From: JAPXSY01 sp034003585
GTDB lineage: Bacteria > Verrucomicrobiota > Kiritimatiellia > RFP12 > UBA1067
Assembly: GCA_034003585.1 (NCBI GenBank)
Contig: JAVEYH010000048.1
Span: 1-23,914 of the forward strand
DNA length: 23,914 nucleotides
Reading direction: 5' to 3'
This document shows positions 1 through 7,309 of this stretch, piece after piece; the first letter of the stretch is position 1, and each line of letters opens with the position of its first letter. Made by a program: the position numbers and the translations under genes. A model generated the notes under the pieces. That model did not search any database. It was not told where the DNA came from and saw nothing but the letters and a program-made list of their open reading frames with translations.

Positions 1-1954
1 GGCGGATGACGCACCCGGTCAGCTTAAACACCTTGAACCCGCCGGACTCCCAAAAAGGCGGGAACCCGGCCCAGTTGTTGCCGATCACCGTGTTGTACTC
101 CAGCCAGACCGGACTGCGCCCCGGCACGGCCGCGTCCTGGTTCTCCGGGGTCAGTTGATCCGTGGCGCCCGACCCGCCGATCCCGGTGTTCCCGGGACGC
201 ACCACCCAGTTGTTGCGGATCACGGTCGGTGCCGCATCCTGATGCTTGGCGCAGGTGAACGAGATGCCCTTGACCTCACTTTCAGCCACGAGGCACCCTT
301 CCAGCAACAGCCCCTCCCCCTCCAGCGCGACCTGTGCCTTTTGCTGAAACTGTCCGCCGTGCCGGATCTCGAACCCGCGGATCTCGACAAAATCCCCGGC
401 CACCTCAACCAGCGTGCCGCGCGCGGCGAGATCCGCGTCCGTCTGGTTCGGATCGGCGCCTCCCGGAAGCCGCGCATACACGCCGCCATCCGGTTCGGAA
501 GGGAACGGACCCAACAGCAGGCATTCCGCAAGATGGTCCCTGGCCCCGCCCGGCCCCGGCTTCGTCCGGTCCGCCGGTTCCGCCGCCGAGGTGACGGCCT
601 GTTCCATGCCTTTGGGCAGGCCGAAACGGAAACGGGTTTGTTTCGGACGGACCGTGGTGTCGAACTGAAACACCAGATGATTCCACCCCTCTTTGAACGT
701 GACATTCGACCACTTGTCGCTGTACCCGTAATTCCGGTGGGGGTGCGGCAGTCCCGCGGCCGCGTTGGTCTCGTTCGCGTACACAACCGAGGGCAGCAGC
801 TTCCCGTTGACCCACAGGCGGTACTTGTTGACCTGGCTCTGCAGGCCCGCCCCGTTCATACGCGCCGCGCGGAACTCTCCTCCCGTCTCCAGGCTGCCCG
901 TGATCGGCTCGGGAAAATCCGGATGCCAGACCACCCCGTCGCGCCTGGCCTTCGGCTCGGCCCAGATGTGGGCGGAGGCCCAGACCACCCCGGCGCCGCC
1001 CTCGGCCGCCGCCAGGTCGATGAACCCCTCGCCGTCCGCCGCGGCGCGCCGCCACGGGTGCCCCGCCTGCATGGCTCCCTCGCGCGGATTCAGCGTGCCG
1101 TCAAACCGCAGATTGAGGAACTCGCGCGAGGCGCGGTTGAAACAGAACTCGCCCTCCCGGAGTTCCGACGGCAGGCTTTGTTCGATCAGCGCGCGCCCCC
1201 CCACTGACAAGCTCCCCATGTACCGCGTGAAGATCTCCGCGCGCCACACCCCCGGCAGGCCGGCGACCGGCTTCCAGGCCCCGGCCGGAAACAGGTCGTT
1301 GCCGCTGACGACCGGCATGCGCCCGCTGCGGTCGCGCACCCCCTCCAACCGGATCGGCGCCGCGCGCGTGCCGCTGGCCTTGACCGTCACGCGCTCCCGG
1401 TACACGCCGGGCATCACCCGGATCACCGCGCCCGGCCGCGCGCGCCGCACCGCGGCCTGGATGGTCTGGAGCGGCGCGGCCGCCGTTCCCTCCCCCTGGT
1501 CATCCGCTTGCGGATGCGCGGCGTCAACCACGCAGGTCACCGGCTCGGAAAGGGCGATGGGCGCAGGCCCCGCAGGCGCTTCCGGCTCTGCCGGCGCGAT
1601 TCCCGGACTCCGGACATACCAGTTGCGGACGCCGGACGCGCGGACGCCGAACAGCCGCTCACTCACCGCATCCGCGGACTCGCCCTCGAACCCGCGGATG
1701 CGCGTCAGCGGATAGTTGATCACCCACCATTCCGAAGGCGTGACACGCAGCGCGCCGTCGGCATACGCGACCGTCACCCCGGTTTGAGAGAGCAGCAGTT
1801 TCTGTCCGGCCGCGGTGACCACACTCGGAAGCAGGGCCGGCATCTCCGGAATGCCGCGCCGCGGCAGAGGCAGTCGGGGCTTCTCTTCCGCCGCCGCCCA
1901 GCCGGCCAAGACCGCGGCACACCACCATGCGACTCCTTTGACCCGTGTCTTCAT
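1..1954 (-). CDS. secreted right-handed beta-helix (pectate-lyase-fold) protein, C-terminus beyond window
   Basis: The frame is open from the ATG at 1954 to the window edge, giving 651 codons with no stop. The N-terminus is a signal peptide (basic KTRVK, then a Trp/Ala/Leu core, likely cut after AAA near residue 22). Around residues 161-190 is the typical first coil of a parallel beta-helix (LQTIQAAV, RPGAVIRVMPGVYRERV), followed by SGND. Residues of about 300-460 look like an inserted beta-sandwich or ligand-binding segment (GWNHLVFQFDTT). Helix coils then resume (VEIRGFEIRHGG, TVIRNNWVVRPGNTGIGGSG, EYNTVIGNNWAG). This order resembles beta-helix glycosidases of the GH120/GH141 kind, but the catalytic part cannot be checked, so the substrate is unknown. 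A strong Shine-Dalgarno (AAGGAGAG) precedes the ATG. It probably acts outside the cytoplasm on plant or algal polysaccharide. Confidence 0.85.
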   Translation of the reverse strand, partial: MKTRVKGVAWWCAAVLAGWAAAEEKPRLPLPRRGIPEMPALLPSVVTAAGQKLLLSQTGVTVAYADGALRVTPSEWWVINYPLTRIRGFEGESADAVSERLFGVRASGVRNWYVRSPGIAPAEPEAPAGPAPIALSEPVTCVVDAAHPQADDQGEGTAAAPLQTIQAAVRRARPGAVIRVMPGVYRERVTVKASGTRAAPIRLEGVRDRSGRMPVVSGNDLFPAGAWKPVAGLPGVWRAEIFTRYMGSLSVGGRALIEQSLPSELREGEFCFNRASREFLNLRFDGTLNPREGAMQAGHPWRRAAADGEGFIDLAAAEGGAGVVWASAHIWAEPKARRDGVVWHPDFPEPITGSLETGGEFRAARMNGAGLQSQVNKYRLWVNGKLLPSVVYANETNAAAGLPHPHRNYGYSDKWSNVTFKEGWNHLVFQFDTTVRPKQTRFRFGLPKGMEQAVTSAAEPADRTKPGPGGARDHLAECLLLGPFPSEPDGGVYARLPGGADPNQTDADLAARGTLVEVAGDFVEIRGFEIRHGGQFQQKAQVALEGEGLLLEGCLVAESEVKGISFTCAKHQDAAPTVIRNNWVVRPGNTGIGGSGATDQLTPENQDAAVPGRSPVWLEYNTVIGNNWAGFPPFWESGGFKVFKLTGCVIR

Positions 1955-2002
1955 CTGAATTGCTCTCCTTCCTTGGTTCAAACCGCTCACAGCAGGCACC
2001 GG

Positions 2003-2053
2003 CAGCAACTCCGGCCCCGCCGCGCGGCGGATCGCGCCGTCCACGCCGCCAAG
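2003..2053 (-). pseudogene. macro-domain gene remnant, second-motif fragment
   Basis: Read on the minus strand, these 17 codons give LGGVDGAIRRAAGPELL. This is the conserved stretch that follows the first loop in YmdB/MacroD-type macro domains (family consensus close to GGVDGAIHRAAGPELL). Codon use is GC-rich like the chromosome around it and unlike the intact macro gene at 4393-4914. It has no start codon, and downstream it runs in frame without a stop into the beta-helix gene start at 1954, where homology is lost. It is the natural continuation of the fragment at 4927-4989, about 2.9 kb away on the same strand. Confidence 0.75.
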
Positions 2054-2072
2054 GGCACTTACTTTCTCAATA

Positions 2073-2101
2073 TTGTTGCAGACCGGATTATTTGTTATAG
2101 A
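2073..2101 (+). promoter_or_regulatory. weak sigma70-like promoter candidate
   Basis: TTGTTG (2073-2078), a 17-nt spacer and TATAGA (2096-2101) lie in the AT-rich start of the island. They point toward the glycosidase-like gene and leave a leader of about 155 nt before the ATG at 2263. Both boxes are imperfect, so this is only a candidate. Confidence 0.3.
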
Positions 2102-2262
2102 TATCGACATCAACAAGGAATCCACGATGCCCCGAAAACAAGTACAAGATAAGCCACGCTGCTGTATTCTGGCAAGGACATCTAGTGTTGGAAAAGCGAT
2201 CGAGTAAGAAGTGGAGCGAGAGTGGTGCGTCGCGGACACACCCTACGGAATGGGAGAATGCT

Positions 2263-4371
2263 ATGCCGAGGCGAGTGGTCGTCGTTCGATGGTTTGCGGT
2301 GATCTGTTGGGCTGCGTCGGCATCGATGCAGGCTTGGGGCGAAACGCCGTTGACGGTGCGGGTGGGCGATGGGCCTCAGAGGTGGATGGAGGTACGAACA
2401 GGCGACCGCGTCGTGCTTCAATCGCCGGCGGAAGGGCTGTGGTCGGTTGCCACGGCGTGGAGGGAAGGCTGGCCGGACGCTTGGCGTCATCAGAATATTG
2501 AAAAGGTGGAACAGACGGGCGATTGGACCATGGTGTCGGCGAAGCTTGCGCTGCCGCAGGGCGTTTTGGAACTGCGCGACGCGTACCGCCCGGAAGGCAA
2601 TCTTGTGCGCGGCGTGCGCCGCTTTACTTGGCATGGAAAAGAAGCGTTGCCGCGATGCACGCTTTCGGTGCGTTGGATGGTGCCGGGGGCGGTGAATGCC
2701 AAGCCATTGCTGCCGGGCATTCTGTATTACGGCAATCCCTCCGGAGCTCGGACGGGCGCGGGGGCCGTGGCTGTTCATTCGGGAAAAACGGGCGAAGAAT
2801 CGATTTTTGAAGAGCATCGCTATCCGATTCCGTTTGCGAGCCTAGAATGGAAGGGCCATGCCGCGTGGCGCGGTGCGGCGCTGCACACCGTCCCATCCCT
2901 GGTGGTTGGCGGGAACCATGCCGATCAGTGGTGGTCGCTGGGCGTGATTGCGCGCGAGGATGCCGCGGAACTCACGCTGTTGTCGGGGCCGTGCGCTGCG
3001 AACGGTAAGCGTAGCGTGGTAAAGGCGTTGCAGGGGAAATTTCTCGAGTATCCCGATGCATGGGTTTGTTTGAAGCCGGGCGCGATTGTTGAGAAAGCGT
3101 TTTTTCTGGAAGCGTATCCCGTCGCCAGGCAAGGAGCCGGTTTTCAGACGCCGCTACAGACGGCCATGAATCTGTATCAGCCTTATGGGATTGATGGTTT
3201 GCCGAGCTACGACCGGATTATTCGCGACAAGTATCGGTTTGCCTGTTCACGTTTTCGGGGTCGGCAGAAGGATCCGGGATTTGAGATGTTTCCGGATTTC
3301 GTCGAGGGAACGCATTACGTGATGGGGTGGTGCGGACAGGCTGCGGCGTTGGGCGGGGCATTGCCGGCATTGAATCAACGGCTGGGTGACGTGAATGCCG
3401 CGAAGATGGCGGCGCGATCGCTCGACCTGTTGGCAAGCAGCCCCTTCAACAAGGATGGATTTCTGCTGAAGTATACGGCCGAGACGGGAAAATGGTCGAA
3501 CCAGGATCCGGTTTCCCAGGGGCAGGCTATGGAGAATTTTGCCCGGGCGATTTTGATTGCGCGAAAACATGGCGGCGCGGACACGAAAGGTTGGGAGCGG
3601 TTTTTGAAAACCGCCTGCAAGATTCACGCGGCTCGGATCTTGCGGGATGACTGGCGGCCAGCTTCGACGGCGGAGGCTTTTTTTGTGTCGCCGCTATGTA
3701 AGGCGCATGGTTTGTTCGGCGACCCGGAATTCCGGAACGCCGCAATGAAAGCTGCCGACTATTACGCCAAGCGGCATCTCGATATGTCGGAGCCGCACTG
3801 GGGCGGCACGCTGGACGCACGATGCGAGGATAAAGAGGGCGCGATGGCGGGTTTCCACGCGTTTTTGGCGGCGTATGAAATGACCAAAGAGCCTCGGTAT
3901 TTGGAATGGGCCGAACATGCGATGGATTTGGCGCTGACGTATACCGTGGTTTGGGATATTGATTTGCCGCCTGGCCGGCTGCGCGATCATGGTTTCAAGA
4001 GTCGGGGCTGGACAGTCGTTTCGGCGCAGAATCAGCATCTGGACGTGTACGCGGTGCTTTATACGCCTGAAATCTGGAGGATGGGAGATTATCTACACCG
4101 CAAGGACCTAAAACGGTTGGCTGCGGTAATGTATCGCAGTTGCGGGCAGTTGATCGATCCGTTCGGCAGCCAAGGGGAACAAATCCAACAAACGAATTTC
4201 GGCCAGTCCGGCGATCTTTCGGATGTTTTTCGGATGCGAGGCGGTTATAGCGAACACTGGACGGTGTTTTGGATCACGGCGCACTTTCTGAATGCCGCGG
4301 GACAGTTTGAGGAGATGGGGGTGGATTTGGATCGAATGGAAGAAGCAATGTCGGCTGCGGGAAGCAAGTGA
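2263..4371 (+). CDS. secreted six-hairpin (alpha/alpha barrel) glycosidase-like protein
   Basis: This 702-residue protein has no close family I can name. The ATG at 2263 is chosen because GGGAG precedes it by 6 nt and it opens directly into a signal peptide (MPRR, hydrophobic stretch, AWGE, cut near residue 25). An upstream GTG at 2185 would only add a charged, signal-less extension. Residues of about 26-290 look beta-rich. Residues of about 300-690 are helical with repeats typical of (alpha/alpha)6 glycosidase or lyase barrels: GWCGQAAALGGALPAL, EGAMAGFHAFLAAYE, PRYLEWAEHAMDLAL, QNQHLDVYAVLYTPE. This suggests extracellular or periplasmic polysaccharide processing; the substrate is not predictable. 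Base composition is clearly lower in GC than the flanks, which fits its place in the proposed island. It is convergent with the macro gene, 21 bp away. Confidence 0.8.
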   Translation: MPRRVVVVRWFAVICWAASASMQAWGETPLTVRVGDGPQRWMEVRTGDRVVLQSPAEGLWSVATAWREGWPDAWRHQNIEKVEQTGDWTMVSAKLALPQGVLELRDAYRPEGNLVRGVRRFTWHGKEALPRCTLSVRWMVPGAVNAKPLLPGILYYGNPSGARTGAGAVAVHSGKTGEESIFEEHRYPIPFASLEWKGHAAWRGAALHTVPSLVVGGNHADQWWSLGVIAREDAAELTLLSGPCAANGKRSVVKALQGKFLEYPDAWVCLKPGAIVEKAFFLEAYPVARQGAGFQTPLQTAMNLYQPYGIDGLPSYDRIIRDKYRFACSRFRGRQKDPGFEMFPDFVEGTHYVMGWCGQAAALGGALPALNQRLGDVNAAKMAARSLDLLASSPFNKDGFLLKYTAETGKWSNQDPVSQGQAMENFARAILIARKHGGADTKGWERFLKTACKIHAARILRDDWRPASTAEAFFVSPLCKAHGLFGDPEFRNAAMKAADYYAKRHLDMSEPHWGGTLDARCEDKEGAMAGFHAFLAAYEMTKEPRYLEWAEHAMDLALTYTVVWDIDLPPGRLRDHGFKSRGWTVVSAQNQHLDVYAVLYTPEIWRMGDYLHRKDLKRLAAVMYRSCGQLIDPFGSQGEQIQQTNFGQSGDLSDVFRMRGGYSEHWTVFWITAHFLNAAGQFEEMGVDLDRMEEAMSAAGSK

Positions 4372-4392
4372 GGCACGCGCAGCGATAGCTCG

Positions 4393-4914
4393 CTACCTCT
4401 CTGCGACTGCTTTCTTGTATATTATGAAGTTGTCTTCATCGAAACAGACGAACACAACTCTTTCAATCTCTGAATGCTCCTTGAGGAAATTTACAACTGT
4501 ATTTAAAGCAATCCTACAAGCCTGATCTTTGGGATATCGATAAACGCCAGTCGAGATCCCTGGAAAGGCAATCGTCTTAACATCATTCTCGACAGCAACT
4601 TCCAGGCTCCTTCTATAGCAGTTGGCCAAAAGCGCGGGCTCACCTTTCCCACCGCCATGCCATACAGGCCCTACGGTATGGATTACGTACTTGGCCGGCA
4701 GGTTGTACCCAAGAGTGATTTTCGCGTCACCTGTCTTACACCCGCCAAGCGTCACGCATTTGGCAAGGAGCCGAGGTCCCGCTTTGCGGTGGATACAACC
4801 GTCAACGCCACCGCCACCCAAGAGGCTTTGATTGGCAGCGTTCACGATCGCATCTACTTCAAGGGCCGTTATGTCCCCTTTGACAATCTCTATTCTATCG
4901 AACGGATCATTCAT
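4393..4914 (-). CDS. macro-domain protein, YmdB/MacroD-type ADP-ribosyl/O-acetyl-ADP-ribose hydrolase
   Basis: This 173-residue single-domain protein carries the full macro fold signature: GDIT (13-16), NAAN (25-28), GGGGVDG (33-39), GDAKITLGYNLPAKYVIHTVGP split by short loops, and the diphosphate loop ISTGVYRYP, then a C-terminal VFVCFDEDNF strand. MacroD/YmdB relatives hydrolyse O-acetyl-ADP-ribose or remove mono-ADP-ribose from proteins; the exact substrate here is unknown. The ATG at 4914 is preferred: GGAG lies 7 nt upstream, and residues start just before the first strand. A further ATG at 4947 in frame falls inside the flanking macro scrap and is rejected. The Shine-Dalgarno lies right on the island boundary. 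Composition is much lower in GC than hydE next door, consistent with transfer. Confidence 0.9.
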   Translation of the reverse strand: MNDPFDRIEIVKGDITALEVDAIVNAANQSLLGGGGVDGCIHRKAGPRLLAKCVTLGGCKTGDAKITLGYNLPAKYVIHTVGPVWHGGGKGEPALLANCYRRSLEVAVENDVKTIAFPGISTGVYRYPKDQACRIALNTVVNFLKEHSEIERVVFVCFDEDNFIIYKKAVAER

Positions 4915-4956
4915 CAAGCCGCTCCAAGTCGTGTTGGCCGCGTTCACGATCGCATC
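4832..4956. repeat. direct repeat pair from two macro-domain genes
   Basis: Copies at 4832-4854 and 4934-4956 are 23 nt each and differ at one position. Both encode the DAIVNAAN motif on the minus strand, one in the intact gene and one in the remnant. They are coding homology rather than a mobile-element end. Confidence 0.7.
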
Positions 4957-4989
4957 CGCAGCCAGTTTCGTGATGTCCCCCGGCGCAAC
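4927..4989 (-). pseudogene. macro-domain gene remnant, N-terminal fragment
   Basis: Twenty-one minus-strand codons read VAPGDITKLAADAIVNAAN plus two Thr, the exact N-terminal signature of a second macro domain. No start codon occurs in frame upstream: an ATG with a GAGAGGAG Shine-Dalgarno exists at about 5000 but is one base out of frame, so the gene seems decayed. Codons are GC-rich like the host. The fragment shares a 17-nt identical block (GATGCGATCGTGAACGC on the minus strand) with the intact macro gene 102 bp away. Its continuation appears at 2003-2053, on the other side of the low-GC island. Confidence 0.8.
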
Positions 4990-5089
4990 CCGCCCATCCC
5001 CGCTCCTCTCCGATTGCGGCCATCTTCCACGGACCGCGCATGCGCGTCAAGTGCGCAACGCCGCGCTTCCCGTCCCCCCCCCTTTCCGG

Positions 5090-5095
5090 TATACT
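5090..5095 (+). promoter_or_regulatory. -10 box TATACT close to the hydE start
   Basis: TATACT ends 8 nt before the hydE ATG and no Shine-Dalgarno lies between. Transcription would begin within about two bases of the ATG, so a leaderless message is likely. No good -35 box is found at the usual distance (TTCCCG at best). Confidence 0.4.
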
Positions 5096-5103
5096 GTCGC
5101 GAC

Positions 5104-6174
5104 ATGATATCTCTCCGCCAGCTCACGCATCTGCACCAGGGCATCCTGCCTTCGGTCGCGGAACTCGCATCCCTGCTGAAGGCCCAGGGACGGGACTGCG
5201 AACAGATTTACCGGGCCGCCGACACGCTGCGACGGGAAACCATGGGGGACGCGGTTTTTTTGCGCGGCATCATCGAATTCTCCAACGTCTGCAAAAACAA
5301 CTGCCTCTACTGCGGGATCCGGTGCGGCAATCCGCATGTCGGACGTTACCGCATGCCCGCCGACGAGATCGTCGACACCGCGCGCCAGGCCAAGCTTTGG
5401 GGATGCGGCACGGTGGTCCTCCAATCCGGCGAGGACCCGTTCTACACGGCCGATATGCTCTGTGGCATCATCCGCCGTATCAAGGAGGAGGCCGGGGTGG
5501 CCATCACCCTGTCCATCGGGGTGCGTCCCCGCGAGGATCTGGCCCGACTCCGGGCCGTCGGGTGCGACCGCTTCCTGCTGCGTTTTGAAACCACCTCCCC
5601 TGCGTTGTTCGCCGCGATCCACCCGGATGAGCCGTTCGAGCACCGCGCGCGGTGCCTGACCGATCTGCGGGATCTCGGCTATCAGGTCGGCAGCGGATTC
5701 ATGATCGGCCTTCCCGGATCCACCCCGGAAATGATCGCGCAGGACATCCTGTTTGCCACACGGCTTAAGCTGGACATGATCGGGTGCGGCCCCTTCCTGT
5801 CACACCCCGGCACCCCGCTTGCGGAAAAACCGCTGCTGGAAGACCGCGGCATCTATTACAAGACGGTCGCGCTGCTGCGCCTGCTGAACCCGCAGGCGCA
5901 TATCCCGGCCACCACCGCGTTCGACGCGCTCGAACCCGAAGGCCGCAACCGTGTCCTGACGCGCGGAGCGAACGTGTTCATGCCGAACGTGACCCCGGGC
6001 AAGTACCGCCGGATGTATCAGCTCTACCCCAACAAACCGTGCGTCGACGAAGAGGGGTCCGCGTGCGCGATCTGCGTGCGCGGTCGTCTCGCAATGCTCG
6101 GCCGCGAGGTGGATTCCGGCCCCGGACATGCGCTGCGGCTTGTCTCACCCGCCGGCCGGGAGGATCGCGCATGA
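5104..6174 (+). CDS. hydE: [FeFe]-hydrogenase H-cluster radical SAM maturase HydE
   Basis: This is a 356-residue radical SAM enzyme. The SAM cluster motif CX3CX2C is at C63, C67 and C70 (FSNVCKNNCLYCG). The auxiliary cluster motif CX7CX2C is at C313, C321 and C324. Both match the Thermotoga HydE spacing as I recall it. Other HydE hallmarks are VLQSGEDPFY, RFETTSP, GFMIGLPG, GPFLSHPGTPLA, IPATTAFDAL and the MYQLYPNKPC end. HydE acts with HydG and HydF on assembly of the diiron subcluster of [FeFe] hydrogenase. No hydrogenase, hydF or hydG is in the window. Instead it overlaps thiS by ATGA, implying co-translation with thiamine thiazole genes. The ATG at 5104 matches the family N-terminus; longer upstream frames run through the macro remnant and are rejected. 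It has no Shine-Dalgarno. Confidence 0.93.
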   Translation: MISLRQLTHLHQGILPSVAELASLLKAQGRDCEQIYRAADTLRRETMGDAVFLRGIIEFSNVCKNNCLYCGIRCGNPHVGRYRMPADEIVDTARQAKLWGCGTVVLQSGEDPFYTADMLCGIIRRIKEEAGVAITLSIGVRPREDLARLRAVGCDRFLLRFETTSPALFAAIHPDEPFEHRARCLTDLRDLGYQVGSGFMIGLPGSTPEMIAQDILFATRLKLDMIGCGPFLSHPGTPLAEKPLLEDRGIYYKTVALLRLLNPQAHIPATTAFDALEPEGRNRVLTRGANVFMPNVTPGKYRRMYQLYPNKPCVDEEGSACAICVRGRLAMLGREVDSGPGHALRLVSPAGREDRA

Positions 6175-6371
6175 CCGTAACCGTCAACGGCAAACCGCGT
6201 CCGCTCGGCGAGGCCCAGTCTTTGGCCGACCTGCTGAAGGCCCTGGGGGTCCGCGCCGAAAAGATGGCGGTGGAACGCAACGGGGTCATCATCCCCGCAC
6301 ACGCTTTCGGAAACACACCGGTCGCGCCGGGCGACCAGATCGAAATCATCCAGTTCGTGGGCGGGGGCTGA
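6171..6371 (+). CDS. thiS: thiamine biosynthesis sulfur-carrier protein ThiS
   Basis: A 66-residue ubiquitin-like protein beginning MTVTVNGKPR and ending QFVGGG. The C-terminal Gly-Gly is the site that is adenylated by ThiF-type enzymes and thiocarboxylated, delivering sulfur to ThiG for thiazole phosphate formation. The N-terminal beta strand, the SLADLLKALG helix and the PGDQIEIIQFVGGG end match the family over its full length. Its ATG overlaps the hydE stop (ATGA), with GGGAGG 7 nt upstream, so translation is coupled. No thiF is in the window. Confidence 0.93.
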   Translation: MTVTVNGKPRPLGEAQSLADLLKALGVRAEKMAVERNGVIIPAHAFGNTPVAPGDQIEIIQFVGGG

Positions 6372-6458
6372 CGCCCGGAAACCAAGCCGACGCGTCCTTT
6401 CCCGCGGCGGCGTTTCGACCCCCTTTCCCGTTCACAATCCTTCGAGAACAACAAACCT

Positions 6459-7265
6459 ATGAAACCCCTTCAGATCGGCGGACGTCTTTTCCGTTCGCGC
6501 CTCTTTATCGGAACCGGCAAGTTCGGCTCGCACGACGTAATGCGCCAGGCCATCGAGGCCTCGGGCGCGGAACTGGTGACCGTGGCGCTGCGCCGGGTCG
6601 ATCTCGACAAAAACCCCGCGGGCGATCCGCTCCTCTCGCGTCTCGATCCGGAAAAAGTCCTGATCGTGCCCAACACCAGCGGCGCCCGCACCGCGGAAGA
6701 GGCGGTGCGCATCGCCCGGCTGGCGCGCGCCGCGGGAGGCTACGACTGGGTCAAACTGGAACTGACGCCCAATCTGCACCATCTGCTTCCCGACCCCATC
6801 GAAACGCTGAAAGCCGCCGAGATCCTCGTGAAAGAGGGCTTCCGGGTCCTGCCGTACATCAACGCCGACCCGGTCCTCGCCAAACGGCTCGAAGAGGCGG
6901 GCACGGTCGCCGTGATGCCGCTGGCCGCACCGATCGGCACCAATCTGGGGCTGCGCACCCGCGACATGATCGAGATCATCGTGGCCCACGCGCGCGTGCC
7001 GGTGGTGGTGGACGCCGGACTCGGCTTGCCCTCGCACGCCGCGGCCGCGATCGAGCTCGGCGCGGACTGCGTGCTCGTCAACACGGCGATCGCCACGGCC
7101 GCCGACCCGGTGGCCATGGCCCAGGCCTTCGCGCTGGCCGTGCGCGCCGCTGAAACCGGGCTCGACGCGGGACCGCGCGCCGCGCGGCCGGGGGCTGAAG
7201 CCTCCTCACCGCTCACCGGTTTCCTGTGGCAGGATCCCGGGAAGGCGTCAGACGGCGCCCGCTAA
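6459..7265 (+). CDS. thiG: thiazole synthase ThiG
   Basis: A 268-residue TIM-barrel enzyme that joins 1-deoxy-D-xylulose 5-phosphate, ThiS thiocarboxylate and dehydroglycine into the thiazole of thiamine. The Schiff-base lysine is K99 in WVKLELTP, followed by LLPDP. Other family blocks are FIGTGKF at the start, ELVTVALRRVDL, VLPYINADPVLAKRLEEAG, APIGTNLGL, VPVVVDAGLGLPSHAA and ADCVLVNTAIA. The last ~30 residues are Ala/Pro/Gly-rich and less conserved. It lies 87 bp after thiS in the same direction, and the spacer shows nothing recognisable. The Shine-Dalgarno is weak. The usual dehydroglycine source (ThiH or ThiO) is absent from the window. Confidence 0.95.
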   Translation: MKPLQIGGRLFRSRLFIGTGKFGSHDVMRQAIEASGAELVTVALRRVDLDKNPAGDPLLSRLDPEKVLIVPNTSGARTAEEAVRIARLARAAGGYDWVKLELTPNLHHLLPDPIETLKAAEILVKEGFRVLPYINADPVLAKRLEEAGTVAVMPLAAPIGTNLGLRTRDMIEIIVAHARVPVVVDAGLGLPSHAAAAIELGADCVLVNTAIATAADPVAMAQAFALAVRAAETGLDAGPRAARPGAEASSPLTGFLWQDPGKASDGAR

Positions 7266-7309
7266 CGCGTTGCGCCGGTCCCCGTCCGGGCCGCGCGCCG
7301 CGCTTGCGA

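Larger units (their letters stand above)
1955..2262. other. divergent intergenic region, 308 bp
   Basis: This stretch separates the beta-helix gene (minus) from the glycosidase-like gene (plus). Positions 1955-2053 are GC-rich and contain the ribosome binding site of the beta-helix gene and a macro-domain scrap (2003-2053). From 2054 the sequence turns abruptly AT-rich and holds a weak plus-strand promoter candidate (2073-2101). I see no RNA gene or terminator here. Confidence 0.7.
2054..4923. other. lower-GC inserted island splitting an older macro-domain gene
   Basis: Composition drops sharply at about 2054 and rises again at about 4924. Inside are one glycosidase-like gene and one complete macro-domain gene, both with more A/T-ending codons than their neighbours. 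The flanks carry two halves of another macro-domain gene. The pentamer CCAAG occurs at both edges (2049-2053 and 4924-4928) and could be a short target duplication or microhomology. No terminal inverted repeats, transposase or integrase are visible, so the mechanism is open and this is not called an insertion sequence. Confidence 0.6.

Noticed and set aside
155..1715. Plus-strand open frames over the first 1.7 kb
   Set aside because: The minus strand carries one continuous 651-codon frame with a signal peptide and beta-helix motifs; the plus frames lack any domain.
2054..4923. Insertion sequence or transposon
   Set aside because: No transposase, integrase or terminal inverted repeats are present; only a composition change, a 5-bp repeat and a split gene support insertion.
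4657..5103. Long N-terminal extension of hydE
   Set aside because: It reads antisense through both macro-domain sequences. The conserved HydE N-terminus begins at 5104, with C63/C67/C70 in the family positions.
6372..6458. Possible TPP riboswitch near the thiamine genes
   Set aside because: Neither this spacer nor the region before hydE contains the conserved CUGAGA and following TPP-riboswitch core sequences.
7266..7309. Bidirectional terminator between thiG and malic enzyme
   Set aside because: The 44-bp gap is GC-rich with short complementary bits, but has no clean stem followed by a T run on either strand.
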